From assembly GCF_022012435.1 (NCBI RefSeq), contig NZ_JAKLUA010000003.1:310001-374000 (forward strand): 64,000 nt of DNA. The letters run 5' to 3'. Positions 44,618 to 52,684 of the stretch are shown one piece after another. Position 1 is the first letter of the stretch; every line of letters starts with the position of its first letter. Position numbers and translations under genes: made by a program. The notes under the pieces are model-generated. The model had not been told where the DNA came from, made no database searches, and saw nothing but the letters and a program-made list of their open reading frames with translations. Source of the DNA: Bradyrhizobium zhengyangense (GTDB lineage Bacteria; Pseudomonadota; Alphaproteobacteria; Rhizobiales; Xanthobacteraceae).

Positions 44618-44893
44618 ATGCCGCTTTTGCGCGACAGGATCATCGGCCACGACATCGAACGTCTGGCCTTTCGCTTCACCATGCTGAATGACGGTGACGT
44701 TGTGGACTGCCAGATCAGCGACGCTGCAATGGACGAACTCGCGGGCATGCAAGGCACCGAGAGCAGCGCCCGGCAAGCGCAGTTCTTGTCTTTGCGCGAA
44801 ACCATCGAGCGGATCGCGTCAGATCTTTATGATGAGGCGCCGCGGTTCAAGGGTTATGTGGTGCGGATTTTTGTGCGGCATTTGGGGCGGTAG
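44618..44893 (+). CDS. DUF1488-family small protein
   Basis: 91-aa soluble protein. The pattern (IERLAFRFTMLNDGDVVDCQIS, then AMDELAGMQG and FLSLRETIERIASDLYDE) fits DUF1488, whose members run from a phenylalanine-rich strand to a helix with IE..A. ATG at 44618 is chosen; TTG at 44585 starts inside the hairpin and is unlikely. No good Shine-Dalgarno is visible because the hairpin occupies that place. Function of the family is unknown. It is followed by a hairpin at 44914 and the convergent CinA-type gene. Confidence 0.75.
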   Translation: MPLLRDRIIGHDIERLAFRFTMLNDGDVVDCQISDAAMDELAGMQGTESSARQAQFLSLRETIERIASDLYDEAPRFKGYVVRIFVRHLGR

Positions 44894-44913
44894 CTATCGC
44901 GTCCTATTCTGCC

Positions 44914-44942
44914 GTCATCGCCCCGCTTTCGCGGGGCATGAC
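44914..44942. terminator. bidirectional terminator-like hairpin
   Basis: GTCAT-GCCCCGC arm (44914-44926) pairs with GCGGGGC-ATGAC (44931-44942), with one unpaired C in the left arm and a 4-base TTTC loop. It lies between the convergent DUF1488 (ends 44893) and CinA-type (ends 44994) genes. Confidence 0.65.
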
Positions 44943-44993
44943 AGAGAATATATTGCGATAGCGTCCCGATTCACGAGAGCAGCAGGAGCCAGC

Positions 44994-45476
44994 TCATCCC
45001 TCGAGTTTCCCTAACAGCAACTTCAGCGCCGTCGCCGCAAACACCTGCATGTTGGCGAAGCGATCACTGCTGCCCGTCTCCAGCGTCACCACCTCCGTCG
45101 CGGGCCCTGTGACCGCCATGCAGCTGTGGCCGGCGGCATCGCCGTAGCGGTTGCCGCTCGGGCCGGCTGCGCCGGTCTCGGACAGGCCCCAGTCGGAGCC
45201 GAAGCGGCCGCGCATCTGCTCGGCGAGCAGCTTTGCGTAGGGCTCCGAGGATGAGCGGAAGCCTTTCATTCCTTCGTCCGAAATATCCATCAATACGCGT
45301 CTGGCGTCGCGGGTGTAGACCACTGCGCCGCCGAGGAAATAGGCCGAAGCTCCGGGCACCGCGAGCAGGCTTGCTGCGATCAGGCCGCCGGCCGAGGATT
45401 CTGCAACTGCAATGGTTTGTTGGCGCGCGATCAGTTTCGCTGCAACCTGTTCGGCAATGCCGACGAGCTCTTTCAT
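44994..45476 (-). CDS. CinA C-terminal family (nicotinamide-nucleotide amidohydrolase-like)
   Basis: 160-aa single-domain protein of the CinA C-terminal/PncC family, which deamidates nicotinamide mononucleotide in pyridine-nucleotide recycling. Conserved blocks are ESSAGGLIAASLLAVPGAS, FLGGAVVYTRDARRVLMDI and LSETGAAGPSG. Length matches the stand-alone PncC form. Start MKELVGIAEQ at 45476. It is divergent from the amidohydrolase pair across 161 bp. Confidence 0.87.
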   Translation of the reverse strand: MKELVGIAEQVAAKLIARQQTIAVAESSAGGLIAASLLAVPGASAYFLGGAVVYTRDARRVLMDISDEGMKGFRSSSEPYAKLLAEQMRGRFGSDWGLSETGAAGPSGNRYGDAAGHSCMAVTGPATEVVTLETGSSDRFANMQVFAATALKLLLGKLEG

Positions 45477-45637
45477 CCCTCACCCCTTGTTCCCTCGCAA
45501 CCGAGCTCAGCCTTCCTAGCATATGACAGCGGCATTGGCCGAGTTGCGGGCGAGGGGCAGGCCTGCTTGAATGGAAGGCGAGGCGGCCAAGCGCCGCCCG
45601 CGACAAGACGACGAGGAAACGTGAGAAGGGAGACGTC

Positions 45638-46696
45638 ATGGCGTCCCTGATCGCCGGCGGGGTGGATTGCGATGTGCATCCGGCCGTGCCGCATCTGACC
45701 AGCCTGCTGCCCTACCTGAACGACTATTGGCGCGACCAGGTGACGACGCGCGGCATGGTCGACCTTGTCTCGCAATCCTATCCGAAGAACTCGCCGATCG
45801 TGGCGCGACCCGATTGGCGTCCCGAGACCGGCAAGCCGGGCGAGAGCCTCGAGGACATGCAGCGGCATGTGCTCGATCCCTTCCAGCTCAAACACGCCAT
45901 CTGCAATCCGATTTACGGCGTGCAAATGGTGTTCTCCGAGGACATGCAGGCTGCCTTCTGCCGCGCGCTGAATGAATGGCTCGCCAGGGAATGGCTCGAT
46001 CGCGACTCCAGATTGCGCGGCTCGATCGTGATCCCGACGGAAAGCGTCGAGAAATCAGTCGCCGAGATCGAGCGTTGTGCAGAGGACAAGCGCTTCGTGC
46101 AGGTGCTGATGCTGGTCATGGGGGACACCCCGCTCGGCAAGCGCGCGCTGTGGCCGATCTATGAAGCCGCGGAGCGGCTCGACCTGCCGGTCGGCATCCA
46201 TGCCGGTTCCGCCTATCACAATCCGCCGACCGCGGTCGGTTGGGGTTCCTATCACATCGAGGACTATGTCGGTCAGGCCCAGGCGTTCCAGACCCAGCTC
46301 ACCAGCCTGATCGTTGAGGGCGTGTTCGCAAAATATCCGCGGCTGAAGATGGTGATGCTGGAGTCAGGCGTCTCCTGGATCTCGCCCTATCTCTGGCGCC
46401 TGCACAAATTCTGGCGTGGGGTGCGGATGGAAACGCCCTGGGTCGATCGCGCCCCGCTGGACATTGTGCGCAGCAACATCCGCTTCTCATTACAGCCATT
46501 TGATGCGCCGCCGGACGAGGCGACATTAATTCGCCTGTTTGATCATATGCAGTCCGACGAATTGGTCCTATTCTCCACGGACTATCCGCACTGGCAGTTC
46601 GACGGCCAGGACGCGCTGCCCGAGGGTCTCACCCCCGATCTCGTGCGCAAGATCATGATCGACAATCCGCATGCCACCTATCCCCGCCTGAAATGA
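45638..46696 (+). CDS. amidohydrolase-2 family enzyme (first paralogue)
   Basis: 352-aa TIM-barrel protein of the amidohydrolase-2/COG2159 class (decarboxylase-like group). The metal-binding motif is changed: DCDVHPAVPHL near residue 10 has D-x-H where HxH is usual in other members, as in the COG2159 group. Later VGIHAGSAYHNPP and the C-terminal ELVLFSTDYPHWQFDGQ blocks hold the catalytic His and Asp. AAGGGAG precedes the ATG at 45638. It is followed 25 bp later by a paralogue and a Rieske gene. Substrate unknown. Confidence 0.85.
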   Translation: MASLIAGGVDCDVHPAVPHLTSLLPYLNDYWRDQVTTRGMVDLVSQSYPKNSPIVARPDWRPETGKPGESLEDMQRHVLDPFQLKHAICNPIYGVQMVFSEDMQAAFCRALNEWLAREWLDRDSRLRGSIVIPTESVEKSVAEIERCAEDKRFVQVLMLVMGDTPLGKRALWPIYEAAERLDLPVGIHAGSAYHNPPTAVGWGSYHIEDYVGQAQAFQTQLTSLIVEGVFAKYPRLKMVMLESGVSWISPYLWRLHKFWRGVRMETPWVDRAPLDIVRSNIRFSLQPFDAPPDEATLIRLFDHMQSDELVLFSTDYPHWQFDGQDALPEGLTPDLVRKIMIDNPHATYPRLK

Positions 46697-46721
46697 GCCC
46701 GCTGCCAAAGGAGGCAAGGCG

Positions 46722-47831
46722 ATGAATATCCAGTTCCGCGAGAGCCAAGAAGCCGCTTCCCCCTTGACGACGAAGACCGCAATTGCGGACTGCGACATCC
46801 ATCCGGCACGCGCTACGCGGACCGAGCTTTATCCCTACCTCGCCAAACGCTGGCAGCATCATCTCGAGGTCTACGGCGTCCATGCCTATCAGGGCATGAT
46901 GGAAGGCCCGCCCTACCCGAAGGCCCAGCCCAACGCCTCGCGCCGCGATGCTTATCCGCCCGAAGGCGGCCCGCAGGGCTCTTCGCTCTCCTTCATGCAG
47001 AAACAGCTGCTCGATCCCAACAACGTGCAGCTCGGTGTGCTCAATCCGCTCAACACCGGGCAGGGCATCCGCAATCACGAACTCTCGGCGGCGCTGTGTT
47101 CGGCGATCAACGACTGGCAGATCGACAAATGGACCAGCAAGGACAAGCGGCTGAAGGCGTCCATTGTCGTGGGCAATGAGGACGGGCTGTCGGCTGCTGC
47201 GGAGATTCGCGAGCGCGCCGGCGACAAGAACTTCGTGCAGGTGCTGCTGCTGAGCCGCAATGTCGAGCCGCTTGGCCAGCGCCGCTATTGGCCGATCTAT
47301 CAGGCCGCGGAAGAGGCGGGGCTTCCGGTCGGCGTCCATGCCTTCGGCTTTGGCGGTAATCCGATCACGCCATCAGGCTGGCCGTCCTATTACATCGAGG
47401 AGATGGTCGGCCACTCGCAGTGCCAGCAATCCGCGCTGGCGAGCCTCGTGCTGGAAGGCGTGTTCGAGCGTTTCCCGAAACTGAAGATGGTGATGATCGA
47501 GGCCGGGTTCGGCTGGGCGCCGTCGCTGGCGTGGCGGCTCGACAAGGTCTGGCAGCGGTTGCGCAGCGAAGTGCCGCACGTCAAGCGGCCGCCGTCCGAA
47601 TATATCCGCGAGCAGGTGTGGTGGACTACGCAGCCGATGGAAGACCCTGAAAGACGCGAGGATCTGTTCGACGTCATCAAATGGATCGGCTGGGACCGGC
47701 TGTTGTTCGCGACCGACTACCCGCATTGGGATTATGACGAGCCGTCGCGTGTGCTGCCGGCGGGCGTCAGCGAAGCCGATCGCGATGCGTTCTATCTCGG
47801 CAATGCCAAGACGCTGTACGGGATTGCTTGA
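46722..47831 (+). CDS. amidohydrolase-2 family enzyme (second paralogue)
   Basis: 369-aa protein with the same architecture as the gene before it: IADCDIHPARATRTE near residue 25, VGVHAFGFGGNPI in the middle, and RLLFATDYPHWDYDEP near the end. The two are clearly related in order and motifs but not close in sequence. AAAGGAGG is seven bases before the ATG. Its stop (TGA) shares its last A with the ATG of the Rieske gene, so they are translated together. The enzyme pair may act on successive steps or on different substrates, or form a heteromer. Confidence 0.86.
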   Translation: MNIQFRESQEAASPLTTKTAIADCDIHPARATRTELYPYLAKRWQHHLEVYGVHAYQGMMEGPPYPKAQPNASRRDAYPPEGGPQGSSLSFMQKQLLDPNNVQLGVLNPLNTGQGIRNHELSAALCSAINDWQIDKWTSKDKRLKASIVVGNEDGLSAAAEIRERAGDKNFVQVLLLSRNVEPLGQRRYWPIYQAAEEAGLPVGVHAFGFGGNPITPSGWPSYYIEEMVGHSQCQQSALASLVLEGVFERFPKLKMVMIEAGFGWAPSLAWRLDKVWQRLRSEVPHVKRPPSEYIREQVWWTTQPMEDPERREDLFDVIKWIGWDRLLFATDYPHWDYDEPSRVLPAGVSEADRDAFYLGNAKTLYGIA

Positions 47832-48244
47832 TGGCGCGGCATGTGGTCGCCGCGGTCGATGAATTGCCGCCCGGCACGCGAAAATTTCTGGAGATCGACG
47901 GACGGCCGATCGCGGTCTTCAACATCAAGGGCGAGTATTTCGGTCTGATGAACCGCTGCCCGCATCAGGGTGCGGCCTTGTGCGAGGGCCCGCTGATCGG
48001 TCTCGCGCAGTCAAAGGATCCGGGCGAGATCGAATACACCAAATTGGGTGAGATCATCCGCTGTCCCTGGCACGGCTGGGAGTTCGACATCCGCACCGGC
48101 CAATCCTATTGCGACCCTCGCCGTTTCCGCGTGAAGGCCTATCCGGCCCATGTCGAGCCGGGCGCAAGCGTGGTGAAGGGACCATATGTGGCGGAGACGA
48201 TACCCGTGAAGGTCGAGAGCGACTACGTGGTGGTGGAGCTGTAG
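47831..48244 (+). CDS. Rieske [2Fe-2S] protein
   Basis: 137-aa soluble ferredoxin-type protein. The cluster ligands are Cys43-Pro-His45 (NRCPHQGA) and Cys78-Pro-Trp-His81 (CPWHGWEFD), the standard Rieske pairs, separated by 32 residues, with a loop (CEGPLIGLAQSKDPGE) between the two. No oxygenase or reductase gene is beside it. The coupling to two amidohydrolases is unusual. It may pass electrons to a redox enzyme encoded elsewhere. ATG at 47831 overlaps the previous stop by one base. Confidence 0.9.
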   Translation: MARHVVAAVDELPPGTRKFLEIDGRPIAVFNIKGEYFGLMNRCPHQGAALCEGPLIGLAQSKDPGEIEYTKLGEIIRCPWHGWEFDIRTGQSYCDPRRFRVKAYPAHVEPGASVVKGPYVAETIPVKVESDYVVVEL

Positions 48245-48272
48245 CTGCTGGCCGCACGGGAGCTGCGCTCCT

Positions 48273-48292
48273 TCTCCCCACAGCCGGGGAGA
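48273..48292. terminator. bidirectional hairpin, CTCTCCCC-type repeat
   Basis: TCTCCCC (48273-48279) pairs with GGGGAGA (48286-48292). It lies between the convergent Rieske (ends 48244) and MFS (ends 48313) genes and belongs to the same family as 1477-1502. Confidence 0.65.
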
Positions 48293-48312
48293 GGCGAAGA
48301 ACAACGACCATC

Positions 48313-49659
48313 CTAATGCCCCGTCGCCGGCTCGACGGCCGTATCATAGACCGGCACCGTCTTGCCGCCGCCGCGATAAACCACGAGCGCGGCGATGATG
48401 CCGAGCGCGGCGCCGAACATGAGCCAGTACGCCGGCGAGGCCTTGTCGCCGTTGGTCATGCTGATCAGCTTGGTCGCCACAGCCGGCGTCGATGTGCCGA
48501 AGATGCCCGCAGCCAGTGCGAAGGCGATCGAGAAGCAGGTGGTCCGGACATGGGCCGGCACGATCTCGACCAGACATCCCAGCATCGTGCCGCTGTAAAC
48601 GCCGAAGTAGAACGAGAACATCATCTGGACGGCCAGCAATTTCCCGAGCGTGGGAGCTGCCGCGAGCCAGGATAGCGCAGGGTAAGCCGTCAGGAATGAC
48701 AGGGTTGCGATGGTCACCAGCACGGGCTTGCGGCCGATCCGGTCGGACAGCGCGCCGCCGACCGGATTCCAGATGAAGTTGGTCACGGCAACGAGCAGGG
48801 TCACAAGCAATGTTCCCGTCGGCGAAAGGTTGAGCTGCTTGCCGAAGCCGGGGGCATAGACCGTGATGAAGTAGAAAGTGGTCGTGGTCAGCACGGCAAT
48901 CATCATGCCGAGGATGACGATGCGCCAGTTGGCGAGCGCCGACGCGAACACTTCGCGTGCGGTCGGATGCTTCTTCATGGCCAGGAACGCCGGCGTTTCC
49001 TCGAGCGAGCGCCGCAGGAAGAAAATCACGGGGATGATGATGCAGCCGACGAAGAACGGGATGCGCCACTTCGCGACTCCCCCAAACACATCCAGGAAGG
49101 TGTCACCGGGGATAGCTTCCCGCAGGATGAAACCGAGGATCGCTGCGACGAAGATCGCGACCTGCTGACTGGAGGACTGGAACGAGGTGTAGAAGCCGCG
49201 ATTGCCTGGTGTTGCGATCTCCGACAGATAGACCGAGACGCCGCCCAGCTCCACGCCGGCGGAGAAGCCCTGAATCAACCGGCCAATGAGCACAATGGCC
49301 GGTGCGGCAACGCCAATCGCTGCGTAAGACGGGCAGAAGGCGATCACCACAGTGCCGAGCGCCATGAGCGCGAGCGTGACGATCAGGCCCTGGCGGCGGC
49401 CGATACGGTCGATATAGGAGCCGAGGACAATGGCGCCCACTGGGCGCATCAGCGCGCCAAGCCAGAACACACCATACGCATTGAGCAGTGCCGCGGTCTC
49501 GTCCGCGGCGGGGAAAAACGCCTTGGCGATGTCCTGCGCATAGAAGCCGAACAGGAAGAAGTCGAACTGCTCGAGGAAATTGCCCGATGTCGCGCGCAGG
49601 ATCGCGCCGATGCGCGACTTGAGCTCGGGCGGATTTGATGATGCTGCTGGTCCAGCCAT
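48313..49659 (-). CDS. MFS transporter (MHS/proton symporter family)
   Basis: 448-aa membrane protein with twelve hydrophobic helices. The MHS marks are visible: [20 protein letters not shown] at the start, [21 protein letters not shown] between helices 2 and 3, and [11 protein letters not shown] between helices 8 and 9. Members import dicarboxylic, tricarboxylic and aromatic acids with protons. The start at 49659 has AGGGGAG eight bases upstream; a longer frame exists. It is convergent with the Rieske operon and faces the LysR gene in the same direction, so it may serve the amidohydrolase genes. Substrate is unknown. Confidence 0.88.
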   Translation of the reverse strand: MAGPAASSNPPELKSRIGAILRATSGNFLEQFDFFLFGFYAQDIAKAFFPAADETAALLNAYGVFWLGALMRPVGAIVLGSYIDRIGRRQGLIVTLALMALGTVVIAFCPSYAAIGVAAPAIVLIGRLIQGFSAGVELGGVSVYLSEIATPGNRGFYTSFQSSSQQVAIFVAAILGFILREAIPGDTFLDVFGGVAKWRIPFFVGCIIIPVIFFLRRSLEETPAFLAMKKHPTAREVFASALANWRIVILGMMIAVLTTTTFYFITVYAPGFGKQLNLSPTGTLLVTLLVAVTNFIWNPVGGALSDRIGRKPVLVTIATLSFLTAYPALSWLAAAPTLGKLLAVQMMFSFYFGVYSGTMLGCLVEIVPAHVRTTCFSIAFALAAGIFGTSTPAVATKLISMTNGDKASPAYWLMFGAALGIIAALVVYRGGGKTVPVYDTAVEPATGH

Positions 49660-49803
49660 TGACGTTGCTCCCCTTGAAGACGCGGCCGGACCGGAACTCA
49701 TTTTCACGGCAAGGCGACAGATTGCTGCTGCGACAATCTGCCTAACCCCTCTCGCGCGAGGCCTTGCGAGTCAACCCATTTCACTGCGGAAGCTGATGAT
49801 TTT

Positions 49804-50703
49804 TCAGGCTTTATTCTGCGTCGCAGCGATCATCCATTGGCGAAAGGCGGCGAGTTTCGGCACCTCGCGACGGCCCTCCGGCGAGACGAGATAGAAGCCG
49901 GCATCGGCCGGCAGCGCGATCTTGAAGGGAACCACGAGCCGACCCTTGGCGATGTCGTCCTTGACGTAGGAGGTTCGTCCCATCGCCACGCCGATGCCGT
50001 CGATCGCGGCCTGGATGGTCATGAAGATCATGTCGAAGGTGATGCCGGGCTGCTTGGCGATGTCGGCCGGCAGCCCGGCCGCCGTCAGCCAGAGCCGCCA
50101 GTCGTCGCTGTTGGCATTGGAGGTGTGCAGCAGCGGATAGCCGCGCAGATCCTCCGGCTGACGCAGCGGCTTGTCGCCGCGCAGCAGTGAGGGGCTGCAC
50201 ACAGGGAACAGCTCGTCCGCCATCAGCCAGTCGGCGCGCAGGCCCGGCCACTGGCCACGGCCGTAGCGGATCGCGGCGTCGACGTCGTCACGCTGGAAAT
50301 CGACCAGGCTGGTGGAAGTGGTGATGCGGACGTCGATGTCGGGATGCGCATCCTGGAAATCAGCAAGCCGGGGCAGCAGCCATTTTGCGGCGAGCGAGGC
50401 CAGCGTCGAGACCGTCAGCACCTTGTCGTCGTCCTTGCGCAAGAGCCGGTCGGTGGCGAGCCGGAGATCGTTGAAGGCGGCGCGAACACCTGGGAGGTAG
50501 TCGCGCGCCTCCGGCGTCAAGGCCAGCGCGCGGTTCTGCCGGATGAAGAGACGGATGCCGAGCTCCTCCTCGAGCCGGCGGATCTGATGGCTGATCGCGG
50601 TCTGAGTCACGTTCAGCTCGCTGGCGGCCAACGTGAAGCTGAGATGGCGCGCAGCAGCCTCAAACGCCCGCAATCCGTTCAGGGACGGCAATCTGGCAGT
50701 CAT
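49804..50703 (-). CDS. LysR-family regulator (GcvA-like)
   Basis: 299-aa regulator with an N-terminal winged helix (residues 5-65: LRAFEAAARHLSFTLAASELNVTQTAISHQIRRLEEEL) and a periplasmic-binding-protein-like effector domain. The N-terminus is of the GcvA type. It is divergent from the DUF1127 gene at 50814 across 110 bp, and an inverted repeat lies 14 bp from its start. Effector and targets are unknown, with the MFS gene downstream in the same direction as a further candidate. Confidence 0.9.
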   Translation of the reverse strand: MTARLPSLNGLRAFEAAARHLSFTLAASELNVTQTAISHQIRRLEEELGIRLFIRQNRALALTPEARDYLPGVRAAFNDLRLATDRLLRKDDDKVLTVSTLASLAAKWLLPRLADFQDAHPDIDVRITTSTSLVDFQRDDVDAAIRYGRGQWPGLRADWLMADELFPVCSPSLLRGDKPLRQPEDLRGYPLLHTSNANSDDWRLWLTAAGLPADIAKQPGITFDMIFMTIQAAIDGIGVAMGRTSYVKDDIAKGRLVVPFKIALPADAGFYLVSPEGRREVPKLAAFRQWMIAATQNKA

Positions 50704-50716
50704 TTGGCAGCAGGAT

Positions 50717-50735
50717 GCATGAGCTTATTTCATGC
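50717..50735. promoter_or_regulatory. candidate LysR operator
   Basis: GCATGA and TCATGC form an inverted repeat separated by seven bases (GCTTATT), with the AT-centre typical of LysR-type T-N11-A sites. It lies 14 bp upstream of the LysR start, in the divergent gap. The prediction rests on symmetry and position only. Confidence 0.4.
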
Positions 50736-50813
50736 GAAGAGGTACAAATTGTCGTTTGTCGCAGTGCACCTGGAGGCACATATTAGCGTTCAAGTTAGCT
50801 CAAGGAGCTGAAG

Positions 50814-51017
50814 ATGTCCACTTTGACCCAGAATTCGATGACAAATCATCATGCACCGGGCCTGATCCAGCAGGTCAGTGAGACCATCCATGTCTGGCAC
50901 GAGCGCTACCGGACCCGGCGCGAGTTGACCAACTGGACCGCCCGCGATCTCCACGACGTCGGCCTGTCCTGGACCGACATTGCCTTTGAGGCCGACAAAC
51001 CCTTCTGGCGGGCCTGA
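50814..51017 (+). CDS. DUF1127-family small protein
   Basis: 67-aa protein. The C-terminal half has the DUF1127 pattern: WHERYRTRRELTNW, then LHDVGLSWTDIAFEADKPFW. These small basic-to-acidic proteins act in RNA or carbon/phosphate control in some alphaproteobacteria. AAGGAG is six bases before the ATG. It is divergent from the LysR gene, a common context. Confidence 0.87.
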   Translation: MSTLTQNSMTNHHAPGLIQQVSETIHVWHERYRTRRELTNWTARDLHDVGLSWTDIAFEADKPFWRA

Positions 51018-51095
51018 TAGGCCGTCAGGCCGGCGCCGCCTGATCACAGGGGCGCCGGCGGTCCCCTCTTTGCTATCCACACTTGGGCTCGTGTC

Positions 51096-51719
51096 ATGAG
51101 CACCTATCGCCTCGAAGAGCTGAAGCAATATTCGGATACGCTGCGCACCCGCGACGGGGAGGCGGTCAACCTCCGCTTCGTCGAACCGCGCGATACGGAC
51201 GAGCTTCAGCACTATTTCCGTTCGCTGACGACACGCTCCCGCTACAACCGATTCTTTGGCGCGATCAGCGAATTGCCGAAGGGGCTGCTGAGCGAATTCC
51301 TCGACGTCGGAACGCGCGAGCGTTTTACCGTGGTCGCGACCAAGATGGTCGATGGCTTCGAGACGATCGTTGCCGAGGCGCGCTACGCGCTCCACGCCGA
51401 GACGTCGACGCTCGAATTTGGCCTGTCGGTCGACGACCGCTGGCAGGGCCACGGCGTCGCGACCGCGCTCATGAAGAATCTCGAATGCCGCGCTGCCGCG
51501 CTCGGCGCCGAGCACATGTTCGGCGATACGCTGCGCTCCAACGAAACCATGATCTCGCTCGCACGCAAATCCGGCTTTGCCTTCGTCAATCATCCCGATG
51601 ATTGGAAGCTGGTGCGCTTCGACAAGGAGATCAACGTCGCGCCAAAGGACATTCCCTGCGCGAGCTGGCGTCTCCCTGCGCTTTCCCGTCAGGCCGAACG
51701 CCCCTCAGCCTCGGCCTGA
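51096..51719 (+). CDS. GNAT-family N-acetyltransferase
   Basis: 207-aa acetyltransferase. The acetyl-CoA site is seen in DRWQGHGVATALMKNLE (motif A, Q-x-x-G-x-A type, residues 110-130), preceded by strands EARYALHAETSTLEFGLSV. A C-terminal ARKSGFAFVNHPDDW segment follows. It is followed by a rho-independent terminator. The substrate is unknown. The ATG at 51096 lacks a strong Shine-Dalgarno. Confidence 0.87.
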   Translation: MSTYRLEELKQYSDTLRTRDGEAVNLRFVEPRDTDELQHYFRSLTTRSRYNRFFGAISELPKGLLSEFLDVGTRERFTVVATKMVDGFETIVAEARYALHAETSTLEFGLSVDDRWQGHGVATALMKNLECRAAALGAEHMFGDTLRSNETMISLARKSGFAFVNHPDDWKLVRFDKEINVAPKDIPCASWRLPALSRQAERPSASA

Positions 51720-51730
51720 CACCACTCCGA

Positions 51731-51766
51731 GCCCGGCCTGGCCAAGCCAGCGCCGGGCTTCTTTTT
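51731..51766 (+). terminator. rho-independent terminator after the acetyltransferase gene
   Basis: GCCCGGC-CTGGC (51731-51742) pairs with GCCAG-C-GCCGGGC (51746-51758), one bulged base, and TTCTTTTT follows. It serves the + strand gene; the convergent enoyl-CoA hydratase gene ends at 51783. Confidence 0.88.
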
Positions 51767-51782
51767 GTCGAGCGGCGTCCTT

Positions 51783-52613
51783 CTACTTCCCCGTAAACAC
51801 CGCCTTCCGCTTCTCGATGAACGCCTGCACCGCCTCCTTGTGATCGGCAGTCGTGGTCAGGCGCACCAGCCGTTCGGCTTCGTGATCCCTGGCGGTTTCG
51901 AAGTCGAACAGCAGGGCCTCGTCGAGATTGTCCTTCATGTAGCGCAGCGCCAGGCGCGGGCCTTCGGCGAGCGACTTTGCCAAAGCGAAGGCCTCGGTCT
52001 GCAGCTTGTCGTCGGGGACGACGCGATTGACGAGACCGATGACCTCCGCGCGCGCGGCATCGACGCGGTCGCCGGTGAACAGCAATTCGCGCGCCCGCGC
52101 GGTGCCGACGAGGCGGGTGAGCAGCCAGGCGATGCCGTAATCGCCCGACAGCGCGATGCGGGCATAGCCGGTGGCGACGAAGGCCGATCGCGCGGCGATG
52201 CGGATATCGCAGGCCATGGCGATGGCAAGCCCGGCGCCGACCGCAGGGCCGGGCAGGGCTGCGATGGTCGGCTTGCGCACCGAGACCAGCGCGCCGGTAA
52301 GCAGCCGCTGCCGCTCCTGGAGATCGGCGATGCGTTCTTCCTGCGACATCTCGAGTGTCTTGGGGTCGCGATGCGCCCCCATGCCCTTGACGTTGCCGCC
52401 AGCGCAGAACGCCTCGCCCGCGCCGGTGATGAGGAGCGCGCCGACATCGGGGCTCTCGCCACATCTACGGATCATCGTGCGCAGCGCCGGCGTCAGGGTG
52501 TCTGACAGCGAATTGCGCGCCTCCGGCCGGTTCAGCGTGATCACGGCGACGCGGTCGCGGATGACGCAGAGAAGTTCGTTGGTGCCGGTGTCGATGGTGG
52601 TTTCCGTGGTCAT
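51783..52613 (-). CDS. enoyl-CoA hydratase/isomerase family protein
   Basis: 276-aa crotonase-fold enzyme acting on acyl-CoA thioesters. The oxyanion-hole segment is AFCAGGNVKGMG near residue 70, then AVGAGLAIAMACDIRIAA and YARIALSGDYGIAWLL, and the C-terminal HKEAVQAFIEKRKAVFTGK. The usual second glutamate is replaced by a Gly-Asp-Tyr region, as in many paralogues, so the exact reaction is unclear. GGGGAGG is six bases before the ATG at 52613. The next gene in its direction upstream is the SDR at 52685, separated by a hairpin. Confidence 0.88.
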   Translation of the reverse strand: MTTETTIDTGTNELLCVIRDRVAVITLNRPEARNSLSDTLTPALRTMIRRCGESPDVGALLITGAGEAFCAGGNVKGMGAHRDPKTLEMSQEERIADLQERQRLLTGALVSVRKPTIAALPGPAVGAGLAIAMACDIRIAARSAFVATGYARIALSGDYGIAWLLTRLVGTARARELLFTGDRVDAARAEVIGLVNRVVPDDKLQTEAFALAKSLAEGPRLALRYMKDNLDEALLFDFETARDHEAERLVRLTTTADHKEAVQAFIEKRKAVFTGK

Positions 52614-52635
52614 GTTCGCCTCCCCATTTCTTGGC

Positions 52636-52675
52636 GTCATTCCGGGTTCGGTCCTGCGGACCGCCCCGGAATGAC
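52636..52675. terminator. hairpin between SDR and enoyl-CoA hydratase genes
   Basis: GTCATTCCGGG (52636-52646) pairs with CCCGGAATGAC (52665-52675), and an inner CGGTCC/GGACCG stem extends it. This is a common type of intergenic palindrome in such genomes. It lies within what would otherwise be an operon and reduces confidence in co-transcription. Confidence 0.72.
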
Positions 52676-52684
52676 AAACCCAAT

